From Stomorhina lunata (Eukaryota; Arthropoda; Insecta; Diptera; Rhiniidae), in the NCBI GenBank assembly GCA_933228675.1, contig OW121740.1:31768632-31832631 (forward strand): a stretch of 64,000 bases of DNA, read 5' to 3'. A program made the position numbers and the translations under genes. The notes beneath the pieces are model-generated. The model had not been told where the DNA came from. It did not search any database and saw only the letters and a program-made list of their open reading frames with translations. Below, piece after piece: positions 24,265 to 34,988 of the stretch. How positions within the stretch are numbered: position 1 is the stretch's first letter; each line of letters begins with the position of its first letter.

Positions 24265-25287
24265 TTAATATTAAATTTAATACTCATTTTGACGAGTTTA
24301 ATTAATGATCGTGATATTTATGAAAATTACTAAATGTGTCCGGCTTCTGGTGGTATGGGCTGCCTGCGTATAAGATTTTATGCTATATAATTATTTTTAA
24401 AGCAGAGATGACCTTCTTTGATCTACTTCAGCCCGATACTTGTATAGTACAAAATTGGTAAACTGTCGTCAAGAGTTAACCTCAACTAATACATAGCCAA
24501 TCGTATGCAAATATTTTGCTTCAAAAATTTTCACATGTTTATTAATAAACTCACGGTTTTATTTATAAAAAAAACTCATTATATTACTTTACTATTTAAG
24601 TACCTTGTAGGCGTAATTTATTTGAACACATCCTTTAAAGACACAATTGCTTTAACAGCACTTGTATATCATCAAACAGTTTGACATCATAAGCTCTTTT
24701 TTAAGAAACATTCAGCAATTTATTTTTTTTTTTTGCTTTAAAGTCGTTGCATTATTATAAAAATCCACAAAGAAATTTTACAAATACACTAAAATATCTA
24801 GACTCTACATTTTTGCAGACATTGGTTCATACTTCTGAGATAACATTATCTATATGTACATAAATATATCGTTCTCGTTTATGTACTACTTGTAAAATGT
24901 AATTTGTTCTTGTACATACATACATATTATATATTTGTTGTTACACTTGAAAATTCTGTAAAGCGTTTTGTAATTTCTAGCATTCCTCTCCATTAAATTT
25001 TTAGGTTAGTGTTGTATGTTGTACGTAACATGTTTTCGTAAAGTACCTTTTAAGCGTTTAATTCAAAGTAATCTACAGAAGAGTATACTAAAAAAAATAT
25101 TTGCTAAGTGAGTATTTTTTTAATCAAATTTATTAGGGGTATTCTAAAATCAACTTTTTAACTTTAAAGGATAGAATGTACTTGACAATATTTGCTACTT
25201 AACTCAATTCAAGTGTACATACTTATCCTTTTTAAAGTTTTTTATTAAATTATTCTAATTAAGTACTTTAATTAAGGAACATTTTTA
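24265..25287. other. AT-rich stretch, nothing recognised
   Basis: No repeat, RNA or coding signature was identified between the TIR element and element A3. Confidence 0.6.
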
Positions 25288-25372
25288 TACCCACCATCAA
25301 ACAAAATGAGAGGTATATTGAGATTGTCATTCCTTTTGTATTTAATTGGCTCAAAAATCAAAAACGATATAT

Positions 25373-28036
25373 GGACAGAAATCAAATAGTTTTAATTTTC
25401 GGAAATAAAAAAATTACAAAAATTTTTTGATCACACACTAAATTTGTTTTGGGGTTATATTAAGAGAGCTTAGGGAATGTAAAATCCGTTCGCGTTAATG
25501 ATTTAACGCGATGCGCGTTATGACGGTTAAAACGAAAATTTATAAAAAAAAATTAAAAACTATTTGATTTTTATTAGTTTTATGTTAATTTTGACACAAC
25601 TTATATATTTTCACGTGTTCTGTCGTTTCATGGCATTATGGTAGCTTATATATGCCTTAACACGAAGAAATAATGCAATTATGCAAGTGAAAAAAAAAAA
25701 TTTAACAATATTTTTTTGATTTTTTAACCGCAATTTTCGCGAAATTTTACAAAATGTGAGTCTTACAGCCTGTTTTTGAAACTAGAAATTTTTTAAATTG
25801 TACGTCAACTTACGAAAAAATTGAACATTTGGTTTTTGAAATTTTTTTTGAGTGAAACGAGAAAGAGCTTTTAAAATTTTGGTTCGTAAATGAAATGTTC
25901 AGACGAAAGTAAATGTCAAATCAGGCAATTAAAAAAATCGAATCGCCTGGGAACAAAAAAACGGTTATTTAATTTATTTTTTGTTTAGGACCTGAACACA
26001 ATACAATACATTGTGTTGAAACTAGGAAAAGGTTGTGGGAGGGGGAATAGGTAGTGTTTGTAAACATTTGATTTAAAATTCCCTATATTGCAACTGGTTG
26101 GAAAAACTTCTGCGGGAAGCAAATTCTACATGCGAACTGTACAGCTAGCATATCGTCTATATGTAGAGTATCGTCTGTCTATTGACCAGTCGACTACGAA
26201 AGGATGAGCTCTAACAGATAGACGTGTATTGCATAAGAAAGTTCATGTATCGAAAACGAGTTTCCTGATTTTGTTAGAGCACATTCCAAAGTAGTAACAA
26301 TAGAACAATAGAGTTGGATAACCTACTGTTACCGATGAGTACTTTTGCTCTCTCCTGTACTCGGTCAAGAAGTTCCAAAATAAACTTTGAAGCACTTGCC
26401 CATACATGAGAGTTGTATCTCACCGGTACGCAATACATTTTTCGGAATAGGGTCTATGTAAGAGTGCAAGAGAGGGCGAAAGTGCTAATTGATGACAGCA
26501 TGGTATCCAACTCTATTGAAACACTAGGGTGTCACACTTTTCTATCGTTTGTAAGAGCTACTATCGAGCTTCTCGACCGAGTGTAGGAAAGGGTGAACGT
26601 GCTCGTCGGTATGCAATTTTATTGAGCCACTGGAGTGTCACAATGTTCTATCGTTTCTAGTTATTTTGGAATCCGGTCTATCGAAATCAGGGAACTTGTT
26701 CCTAAACCCCGAACTTTTTTGAATTGAAAAAATGTTTAATTTTGAAAAAAAAAAAATTTAATTTTTTTATTGTTTGTTTTTATTTATTTTTGATTTATTT
26801 AATTTTAGGGTTAACATCATTTTACAAAAGTCTTAAGTTTTACAGGAAACGCTTTCAGAAAAGTAATAAAATATATCATGGCAATACTATTATTTGATAT
26901 TTCATTACGAAGCTTTAACCATAGAGTACCGCATAGAGTGCGATCATATGTTTTACTAAGCACAAAAAAATAGAAAAAATATAAAAAAAAATGTATTATG
27001 ACATTTCTTACATGAAGATGACGTCTTTGAAATGTACTTTTGACGTCTCTTAAATGTACTTGACAGTTTCGTCCACAGTCTAGTTCTGGTTTATGGCTTT
27101 AACTTCCAAACGAAAAAAGAAAATGAACTCAAATTAGAGCTTAATCGTTAGGCTAGTATTCGATTGCCTTCTAACGTATGAAAGTTTTGTGAACAGGCTG
27201 TTAGTGAGATTCAGCTGCCTTGACTTATGGACAAATTTAATTTAAAAGAATTTTTTATTTAAATATAAGTTTTAATAGGTGCATATCTTTCTAAGATATA
27301 AAATTCTTATTTGGTCCATAAAATCGTTAATCCTTATAATTTTTCGGTGCGCTTCAAATCTAAGGTAAAGCTTTATTAAAGAATAGTTTTAAGACTATTT
27401 CTGATGAATTTTGAGCTCAATTCGCGATGTGCTTCATTGAAATGTTTTCAGATAAAACCTTTGCGTTCTCAATTAATATAGAGATTTTTGACAAACTTTT
27501 GATGCAAATCGGTTATAAATGACATCGCTTTTTTTATGACTTATATGATTTTGTTTCAGTTTGCATTCTAAAACCATTTAAACCAATATGTACTTTTTTG
27601 CACGATTTTCAAAATCTTCATAAAATTTTAGCAAACAATGATTTTTTGGTGCGCTTTTGCTTTTAGGTGCTAAATGGCAAAAAACTTGGTTTACGCGGTA
27701 GTTTGGAAATTTTCATTCATATTTGCGAGTGTGCTTCACGAAAAACCGGTATTTTGAAAAATTTACGCTCAAAAACTCCTCATTTACACCTGTCGTATAT
27801 TATACCTATACAGAGCACATTAACGAGATATATATCAAACGATGCTAAATTGAAAGATCTACAAATCGTTATCTATTTTTTTAAAACTTTTTGAGGCGGC
27901 CAAAAAATATGCGAAAAAAATTAAAAAGTAGCGAAAACGAGCTTCAAATTTTGGCAGCCATTAAGTAGTATTAGAAGTGACAAAATTAAAATTTAGAGGG
28001 AAGTGGATTTATCCCCTAAGTGTGGTGTCTATTCCG
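25373..28036. mobile_element. Unidentified 2.66-kb insert in A3
   Basis: The family A sequence CGATATATATTCTG is split here, with ATATAT on both sides as a possible target duplication. No terminal inverted repeat or transposase was recognised. Contents: a CG-rich palindromic patch (CGCGTTAATGATTTAACGCG) near 25480, an inverted/direct repeat block at 26290-26670, and two copies of a TTTGGTGCGCTT-like motif (about 27343 and 27645). Local base composition differs from the surrounding A element. It may be a composite of several insertions. Confidence 0.5.
26290..26670. repeat. Diverged inverted and direct repeat block
   Basis: Two direct units of about 110-130 bp share GGTATCCAACTCTATTGA / GGTATGCAATTTTATTGA and GTGTCACACTTTTCTATCG / GTGTCACAATGTTCTATCG. 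A third copy lies inverted at about 26300-26390 (AATAGAGTTGGATAACC, ACTCGGTCAAGAAG), matching CTTCTCGACCGAGT at 26569-26582. Divergence is moderate. Confidence 0.65.
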
Positions 28037-28077
28037 AATATATATATTCTGAATCCTTGTGAAATTCTAAGACGATT

Positions 28078-28655
28078 GAGCGATGTCCGTTTGTAGAAAT
28101 CACGATAACGCCTAAAAGAAAGGAGCTAGCTCACTGAACCTTAGTAAAACCATTCTTCATCTATGAGAAAATTTTAGTATTGAAATTGGGCAAAATCGGT
28201 TAACATTTGACCATAGCTCCCGTATAACCTCGCCTATGCTAATCACTTATTTGCTAATAAATAATAAACTATAATAGCTATGATGATCAAATTTGGTATA
28301 TAGAAGTTTTTCATAAGCTCTAGTCAGCACATAAAATTTCATCAAAATCGGTTCACATTTAGTCATGAGCGATGTCCGTCTGTCTGTCTGTTGAAATCAC
28401 GATAACGCCTAAGCAAAAGGAGCTAGCTCACTTACTTAGTAAAACCATTCTTCATCTACGAGAAAATTTTGTTATTGAAATTGGGCAAAATCGGTTTACA
28501 TTTGACCATAACTCCCGTATAACCTCGCCTACGCTAATCACTTATTTGCTAATAAATAACAAACTATAATAGCTATGATGATAAAATTTGGTATATAGAA
28601 GTTTTTCATAAGTTCTAGACAGCACATTTCATTGAAATCGGTTCACATTTAGTCA
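28078..28655 (+). repeat. 289-bp tandem duplication inside A3
   Basis: The segment starting GAGCGATGTCCGT occurs at 28078 and again at 28367, both followed by the same CACGATAACGCCTAA, GGAGCTAGCTCACT and ACATTTGACCATA landmarks. The first copy has lost the CTGT microsatellite (GTTTGTAGAAATC) and the second keeps it. Other A copies have one unit. Confidence 0.9.
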
Positions 28656-29236
28656 TAGCTCCCATACAAAAAACTTACGGAAACAGCCAAAATTTCACCT
28701 AAAATACACTTAAATGCCAATAAATCTAAAACTATAACAGATATAACCACTAAATTTAGTACGAGGTAATCTCATATCAATGCCAACGGGTGTGCAAAAT
28801 TTCGACACAATCGATCGCCATTTGACCATAGCTCCCATATAAAAAACTTGCGGAAACACAAAAATATAAAAAGAAAAGGGGGTTTATGTCTGTCTTTCCG
28901 TCAGAGAAAAGCGCGATTATTCCTTAACTACAAGAGCTAGAGAGACAAAATTTAGCAAAAGTATCTTCAATATGTTATAGAAATTGTGTGCTGAAAATGG
29001 GTAAAATCGGTTTACATTTAGTTAGAGCTACCATATAACCCTGCCCCGGAAATCACATTTATGCTCATAAATTGAATAAAATTCTAAAATCTATGACTAC
29101 TAAACTTAGAACAGAGAAGTTTTATCCAACTTTCAGTCAGTATATCAAATTTTATAGGAATCAGTTCATTTTCGACCTGAGCTTTCATATAAAAACCGCT
29201 CCCGGTGACCACTAAAATGCCACAAACGCCAGTTAA

Positions 29237-30079
29237 CCTTCATCTGCTCTTTGCGTAGAAAACTACGCAAACGCTACACAATTTCTCTGTTTTTTTTTTT
29301 GGAAGTGTTAGCTTTAAGTTAACAAAATTTATTGACTTTGTACGTAACATGATTTTGCATAATTTAAGGCATTTTTTACTCCGAAATTTTATTTTTTATG
29401 GACTGGATCAAAAAAGTTACGTTGCCTACCCTTGCGTAGTTTTCTACGCATATGGGAAAAAACATATGTTTTCGGTGGGAATTTTTGATGTCATGGTTCT
29501 TTTTTGTCAATCATTGTGATTTTAACACATGGAAAAGTTCTTTTTGATTATTATTTTTACACCATTTACAAGAAAAACTAAAAAGAAGATGAAGAAGAAT
29601 TAGTGCCAGAATCTTCATAATCTAATGAAGTGATACATCTGTTAGTTATATAAAAGTTGCTTGCTACCTTTTTACCCTTCAAACCTTTAAAATATTAGGT
29701 TTACAACTTTACTTCTGTCTTTTTTTTCCGAAATTCGAGGCTTTATTATGGACCACTACTATTTCCCACCTTTCGGCCAGCGTACTATTGAGTATAAGCT
29801 TATGCTTACAAAATCAGTACCAACGTATTGTTTTGAACTAAGTCATGACATTGGGTAATCGTTTTTTCTCATATAGGCTTTCTCGGTGGAAAGCTAATTT
29901 AAGACTCCGAAATGCAAAAAAAAAAGCTTTTTCGTCTTCCAAATAAATATAAATTACTTTTTTAACTGTTTCCTCCCAGAGTCTTTAAAATTTTGTACCA
30001 AAAACTATAAATAATATTGCATGCGTAGAAAGCTACACAAAGGTAGACAATGTGATTTTTTTTTAGGAGCAGATAAAGG
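29237..30079. mobile_element. piggyBac-type MITE
   Basis: TIRs CCTTCATCTGCTC and complement CCTTTATCTGCTC are flanked by TTAA on both sides (29233-29236, 30080-30083), the piggyBac signature. Copies A2 (about 16555) and A6 (about 47355) show the uninterrupted site GCCAGTTAAAAGC, confirming a precise TTAA insertion. The 843-bp interior contains three copies of a GCGTAG-type hairpin (TTGCGTAGAAAACTACGCAA after the left TIR, TTGCGTAGTTTTCTACGCA at about 29433, a decayed one near the right end) and no transposase. Confidence 0.85.
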
Positions 30080-30146
30080 TTAAAAGATATTAAATTATAA
30101 ACTATGTCAGCTATGGCCACTAAATTTTGCACAAATAAACTTTATA

Positions 30147-30703
30147 CAGGGTGGCCCAAAAAGGCCGAAGGGGGGAAAGCAAACTGCATAAATTAATCGT
30201 TCTTGGGAATCTCATGGCTTTAGTTCTTGCACTAACTGCACCTTGTATGTGAAAAGATGTAAAATTCCCTTTAATATTTTGCGTAAAAACCGCCGAGCTC
30301 AGCAGAGCGCCTTCGAGTTGATGTTTCAGGATTCTCCTCAACACTCTCCAGAACGCGTTGAATATTTACTTTAGTAATAACAGAATGTGGTCTTCCGCTT
30401 CGTGGAAGATTCCTCACTGAGCCTTGTTCCTGAAAACGTGTCACTAAGCGTCGAATCATTGTTTCGGATGGTGAATTCCGCACATTAAAATGACGACGAT
30501 AGGCTCGTTGAGTTTGAATTATTGATCGTTGATGATGTTCAAAATAAAGTTCTATGATTTTGGTTTGCTGGATAACGTGGTAACCTTTCATAATTAATCT
30601 CCCAGATTGATTTTACAAGTCCTTAAAAGAAAAATAATAATAATAGTTAAATTAGAGAAGTTATTAATTTTTCAAATCCGTTCGCGACTTTTGGGCCACC
30701 CTG
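30147..30703 (-). mobile_element. Internally deleted DD41D-like Tc1/mariner element (MITE-like)
   Basis: Both ends carry CAGGGTGGCCCAAAA as an inverted repeat with TA on each side (30145-30146, 30704-30705). The uninterrupted site (CTTTATATTAATACCAG) is present in A4 near 40605. The 557-bp element keeps only the N-terminal transposase region on the minus strand; the catalytic domain is deleted. Mobilisation would require a related full-length transposase. Confidence 0.88.
30271..30591 (-). pseudogene. Transposase N-terminal DNA-binding region, truncated
   Basis: A 106-codon frame starts at an ATG at 30591 and matches the N-terminal half of Tc1/mariner transposases. A first helix-turn-helix-like part (TKIIELYFEHHQRS, QRAYRRHFNVRNSPSE), a spacer with GSVRNLPRSGRP and a second recognition part (VEENPETSTRRRSAEL) align in order with residues of the intact transposase at 42634-43722 (LQIVQIYFENN, RPSEQL, VEEDPNESIRHRAQQL). 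At about residue 98 it jumps to unrelated sequence and stops, where the internal deletion removed the catalytic DDD domain. The DNA-binding half itself has no stop or frameshift, so a small TIR-binding protein could in principle be made; this is speculation. Confidence 0.8.
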
Positions 30704-31213
30704 TATTAATACCAGCCACTATATTAAATTCTTTAACAATCGGCCAACATTTGGCTGTAGTTCTTATATATATAACATCCAATTTTTATATCTACAATCA
30801 AAAAGATTTGGAGGTACATTCAGTATATTAAGATTGCATCTACGAAATTAGATAGCTATCAATCAATGTTAGGTCCAGACTTTATTCACGGTAGATGCAT
30901 TAGAAACTCCTAACAAAAAATATGAACCTGCCGTGTTGCTATCAACATGTTTATGGCACAATGAAACAACTTATTAATGTAAAACTATATTCGGTTATGG
31001 AACAGCATTTTATCCAAGGTAAATACTTGGGAAACCACTTAGATACTTTTAAATGTTGAACTATGGTAACTATACCACTGCAACCGAATTTAGTCCAAAT
31101 TTATTACCAACTATACCACATTTGGTCAACATTTTGAATTAGCTGCACTCTCGTACTACTTGATGATGGGTATACAAGATTCGGCATAGCCGAATGTAAC
31201 ACTCTTGCTTGTT

Positions 31214-31985
31214 TAAATATCATATTGTTGGTTATTTGCTAAATATTCGTAAAAGAAAAAAAATTCTGCATATTTTTATACCCGTCTAATGCTTAGTCGA
31301 CATTTTTGTGACTTCAATCTACCCTAACTCATATTAAGTTCTTTAGCAAATAGTATATACATTTTTGTGTACTTTAGAAATCGCTGTTATTTTTCATTTT
31401 ATGATAAAGTATTTAGCAGAGTACATTTTATTTCCAGTGCAAATACACAAATGATAAAAAAGAACAAACATATTCTATTGTTTATGTCAAAAAATAGGAT
31501 ATGTAAAATATTAGCAGAAGCATTAAAATTCTTTAAATATTTAACATATATGTAAATTTATTTTGCATCATATATATGTACGTAGTTTCCTTTGATTTTT
31601 CCTTAGTCCAAAGTTTCTACAATTTTTTTATCTCTTCCGAAAATAGCCATTTCATAAAGTTTGAGAATATTGAAATTTTTCGTGCTCGTTCTTTTTTTAA
31701 TTCTTAATTGAATACATCCAATAAGTAAGACTTATATTTCGCGAGGTAGATCCACGTTTCGTTATAGATTACGACTGTTTCTTGATATGAACGTTTTTTG
31801 CCATAACAGATTAACTGCCTTTAAAAGGGGAAAACAGTCAAAAGCCAATAATAAGTATAACTTGGATGGATTTAATATGGAAAGAAAAAGTTCTTCTCCA
31901 CTTGGACAATGAAAGCGGGTGCACACATCCGTAGTTACCATTGCAAAAATCAATGAATTGGGCTCCAAGTTGCGAATAGACTCTA
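31214..31985. other. AT-rich stretch, nothing firmly recognised
   Basis: A minus-strand open frame at 31762-31968 (beginning MEPNSLIFAMVTTDVCTRF) looks somewhat protein-like, but I cannot place it in a family. Confidence 0.45.
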
Positions 31986-32040
31986 TTTTTTATATTTAGC
32001 CCCTATGCTCCACTGAAAGTCAAGGATAACAGAAGAAGCC
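31986..32040 (+). repeat. LINE-like 3' terminal motif
   Basis: CTATGCTCCACTGAAAGTC followed by AAGGATAACAGAAGAA. The same motif recurs near 34029-34075 (plus) and 22893-22932 (minus). It resembles the 3' end of dead-on-arrival non-LTR retrotransposon copies, though the parent family is not identified. Confidence 0.45.
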
Positions 32041-32084
32041 CCTAGTGACTATTATTTATTTTGTTTTTATTATATACTAGCGGC

Positions 32085-33545
32085 TTGTACCCGGTGTTGC
32101 CCGAGTTGATAGTAAAAGATTTTTACTTATTGCTGTGTTAACCATTTCTTTAAGAACTAACAATTAGAAAATTTTTTTATTAATTTTTAACTGAATCCTT
32201 AATAAATGTATTTACATATGTTTTTTATTGACTTTAGTGTGCTTTTAAAACATTTTCGAAAGCAATGGGCCAATAAATGCCAAACTACATACAACAACAG
32301 ACGCAAATATTTTTTTATATTTATAGATTATCAAACAATCGTCAAATAGTAATCAAATAACCATAAAACAATCATCAGTTAATCGTGAAACAATTATCGA
32401 ACAATCGTAAAAAATCATCGAACAGTTGTCAGTCAATCATCAATCAACCATCAATCAACCATCAAACAATCGACAAAAAATAATCAAACTACCGTCATAA
32501 AATCGCCAGTTAATTGTGAAATAATTATAAAACAATTATTACAAATCTTCAAACAGTCATCAGTCAATCAATCATCAAACAACTGTCAAACAACCATCAA
32601 ACAATCATGAGAAATCTTCCAACAATCACCATCAAGCTATTATCAAACACCAATCATATTTCCAGTATCCATGCAGCCGTTTTCCGATTTTAGATAAATC
32701 AAAAAAAGAGGGCGTAAAAATGGGCATTGTTAATGTTTCTTTATGTAGAATTTTAACTTGGACTTGGACTAGAAAAAAATGTCCTGATCGGTCCAGCCAT
32801 TCTAAAGTGATGCAATTTTAAAGAAAACGGGAATTTTATCCCCATTTTTCGATTCCCAAAATGTCAGAAAAATCGGTGTGCAGGGTCATTCATATTCATT
32901 TTTAATATATGAGTTACATGGGAGGGGTCACGCTTACTTGAGATTTGAGAAAAATACCTTTCCTATTTTAACCACCGATCAGACCTTACCTTACTGTCAA
33001 AATTCCAGAAAAATCGGTCTGCAGGGTCAACTATATTTTTCATTTTGAAAATATGAGTTATATGAGAGAGGTCACGCTCACTTGAGATTTCAAAAAAACC
33101 TAGCCTATTTAAACCACCAGTCACACCTTACCATATTGTTTTAATTTCAGAAAAAATCGGTCAGTTCGGTCATAAATATTTGTCCACTTGACATTTAAAC
33201 GAAGAACCTAGCCTATTTTATCCACCGGTCACACCTTACCATACTATGAAAATTTAAGAAAAATCGGGCAGCTCGGTCATCCATATTTGTCATTTTCAAT
33301 ATTTGACTTATATGGGAGGGGTCACGCCAACTTGAGATTTCAAAAAAACATCTGGCCTATTTTAACCATCGGTCACACCTTAACATACTGTCAAAATTTC
33401 AGAAAAATCGGGGCTCTCGGTCGCCTATATTCGTCATGTATTAATATATGAGTTATATGGGAGGGGTCACGCCCATTTGAGATTTCAAAAAAACCTTGCC
33501 TACTTTAACTACCGGTCACACCATACCTCACTGTCAAAATTTCAG
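32085..33545. repeat. Unclassified dispersed repeat with about 140-bp tandem modules
   Basis: Starts near CTAGCGGCTTGTACCCGG, then TGTTGCCCGAGTT, a phrase I associate with widespread insect repeats of unclear class. Bases 32300-32660 are rich in CAATCATCAAACAA-like short repeats. From about 32860 to 33545, five modules of about 140-145 bp (one about 108) each contain AGAAAAATCGG, GGGAGGGGTCACGC, ACTTGAGATTTCAAAAAAA and CCGGTCACACCTTACC. Confidence 0.6.
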
Positions 33546-34988
33546 GAATGTTAGTATAACTTTGTCTACATTACGAAAATCATCAAAATCAATTTTCCTA
33601 GTCATAGGTAATGTATTTGTAACGGGAAAGGACCGATCCTTTTAATTTTTTTCTGAACGGCCATTGGTAATGAATTTGCTCTTAATAAGTTTGAAGTTTG
33701 GTTTACTATTTACCCTATTTGGGCAAATTCTGTACCAGGTTTTGAAACAAAATATATCTTATAACCACCTTAAGGGTAAGTTCTATCTTATTCCAAAATT
33801 TCATTTAAATCGGTCGAACTGTTTAGGAGTGATCCTCCTTTTGATAAAAAAAAAATTATCTTTAGAAAAATTTTTGATAAAAAAAAATTGTGATGTTCCA
33901 CTACTCTCTGAAGATCTTTATTTATATAATGACATAAAGTCTACTTTTTAGAAGAAAAATAATTTCTAGTTTAAAAGTCCACCTTAGAAAATATAGCATT
34001 TGAACGCTCCAAAGAAGATATTATGACACATTTTAGAGGCTCTATGCTCCACTGAAAGTCAAGGATAGCAGAAGAACGTAAGTAGTTTTTAATTTTAGAA
34101 GATTTTCTTTTGTGACATTTTGTGTTTATATCTTTCTTTTCTAAAATATATTATGCATAACAAATTTTTAGGTTCATTTAATGGATTTAAAGATTAATAG
34201 ACTTATTTGTGTAATTATGCACATTAAACTAATTAAACAAAAGCTAGAGTATCACCATTTTCTAAATATTGAAATCATAATTTTATTTTAATTTATTTGT
34301 TAATAATTAAAGCCTTATATGTACGTGTATGTATTTATTTATAAGCATAAATTAATCTTCTAGACTTGAAGTTTAATTTTTAAAACATTTTAAATATTTT
34401 AAATTTTTATCCTGTTGAGCACATGCTTAGTTAGATATATTTGTCTGAATATACATACATACATACTTATATCGCTTATAATTCCCTAACAAATTACCAA
34501 ATTATTATGAGTATCTTGTGATTAGAAATATGTATGCCCTCGTATATACATAAATACACATATATGTTTGTATTTGTAAAATTTAAATGATTACGTAACT
34601 TAAAATTTCACAGGCTACAAAGTAGACTTAAATATACGTACATATCTACCTTTATATAAGTGTGTGTGTCTTTCTATAATTAAACCACAACATGTGGTGC
34701 AGGTATTTACTAAAATAACATTCATTATCACTTAACCTATTATTCATAACAAAGTTTGTAATTAAGTCGTATCAATGACTAATAAATGTAATTTGTAAGA
34801 AAATTTTCGACAATTTGATTAATTAGACATTTGGTTAGAATAATATTCTGCTCATCGTGTAAAGGCTTAATTTGGTTTGTACTAATTGCCGGAAATATAT
34901 TTGTATTAGTCTTTATTTTTGTATGCTAATTTGTTGAAATTTTGTGAAACATAACAGCATATATGCAGTGTAAATAATCTTACAAAGT
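33546..34988. other. AT-rich stretch with one LINE-like 3' motif
   Basis: The motif GCTCTATGCTCCACTGAAAG followed by TCAAGGATAGCAGAAGAA lies at about 34029-34075. The rest is AT-rich with short TACA/CATA runs near 34450 and no recognisable gene. Confidence 0.5.

Larger units (their letters stand above)
25288..31213 (+). mobile_element. Family A element, copy A3 (heavily interrupted)
   Basis: The 5' end TATACCCACCATC at 25288 runs to AAAAACGATATAT (25372), and the family sequence resumes at about 28037 with ATATATTCTGAATCC. It ends at 31213 with GATGATGGGTATA, the hairpin ATTCGGCATAGCCGAAT and CTCTTGCTTGTT. Inside are an unknown 2.66-kb insert, a 289-bp tandem duplication, a piggyBac-type MITE (29237-30079) and a mariner MITE (30147-30703). 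Each is recognised because other A copies in this window lack it. Confidence 0.85.

Noticed and set aside
33664..33951. 95-residue open frame on the plus strand
   Set aside because: No motif resemblance and a poly-lysine run from an A-tract; probably chance.
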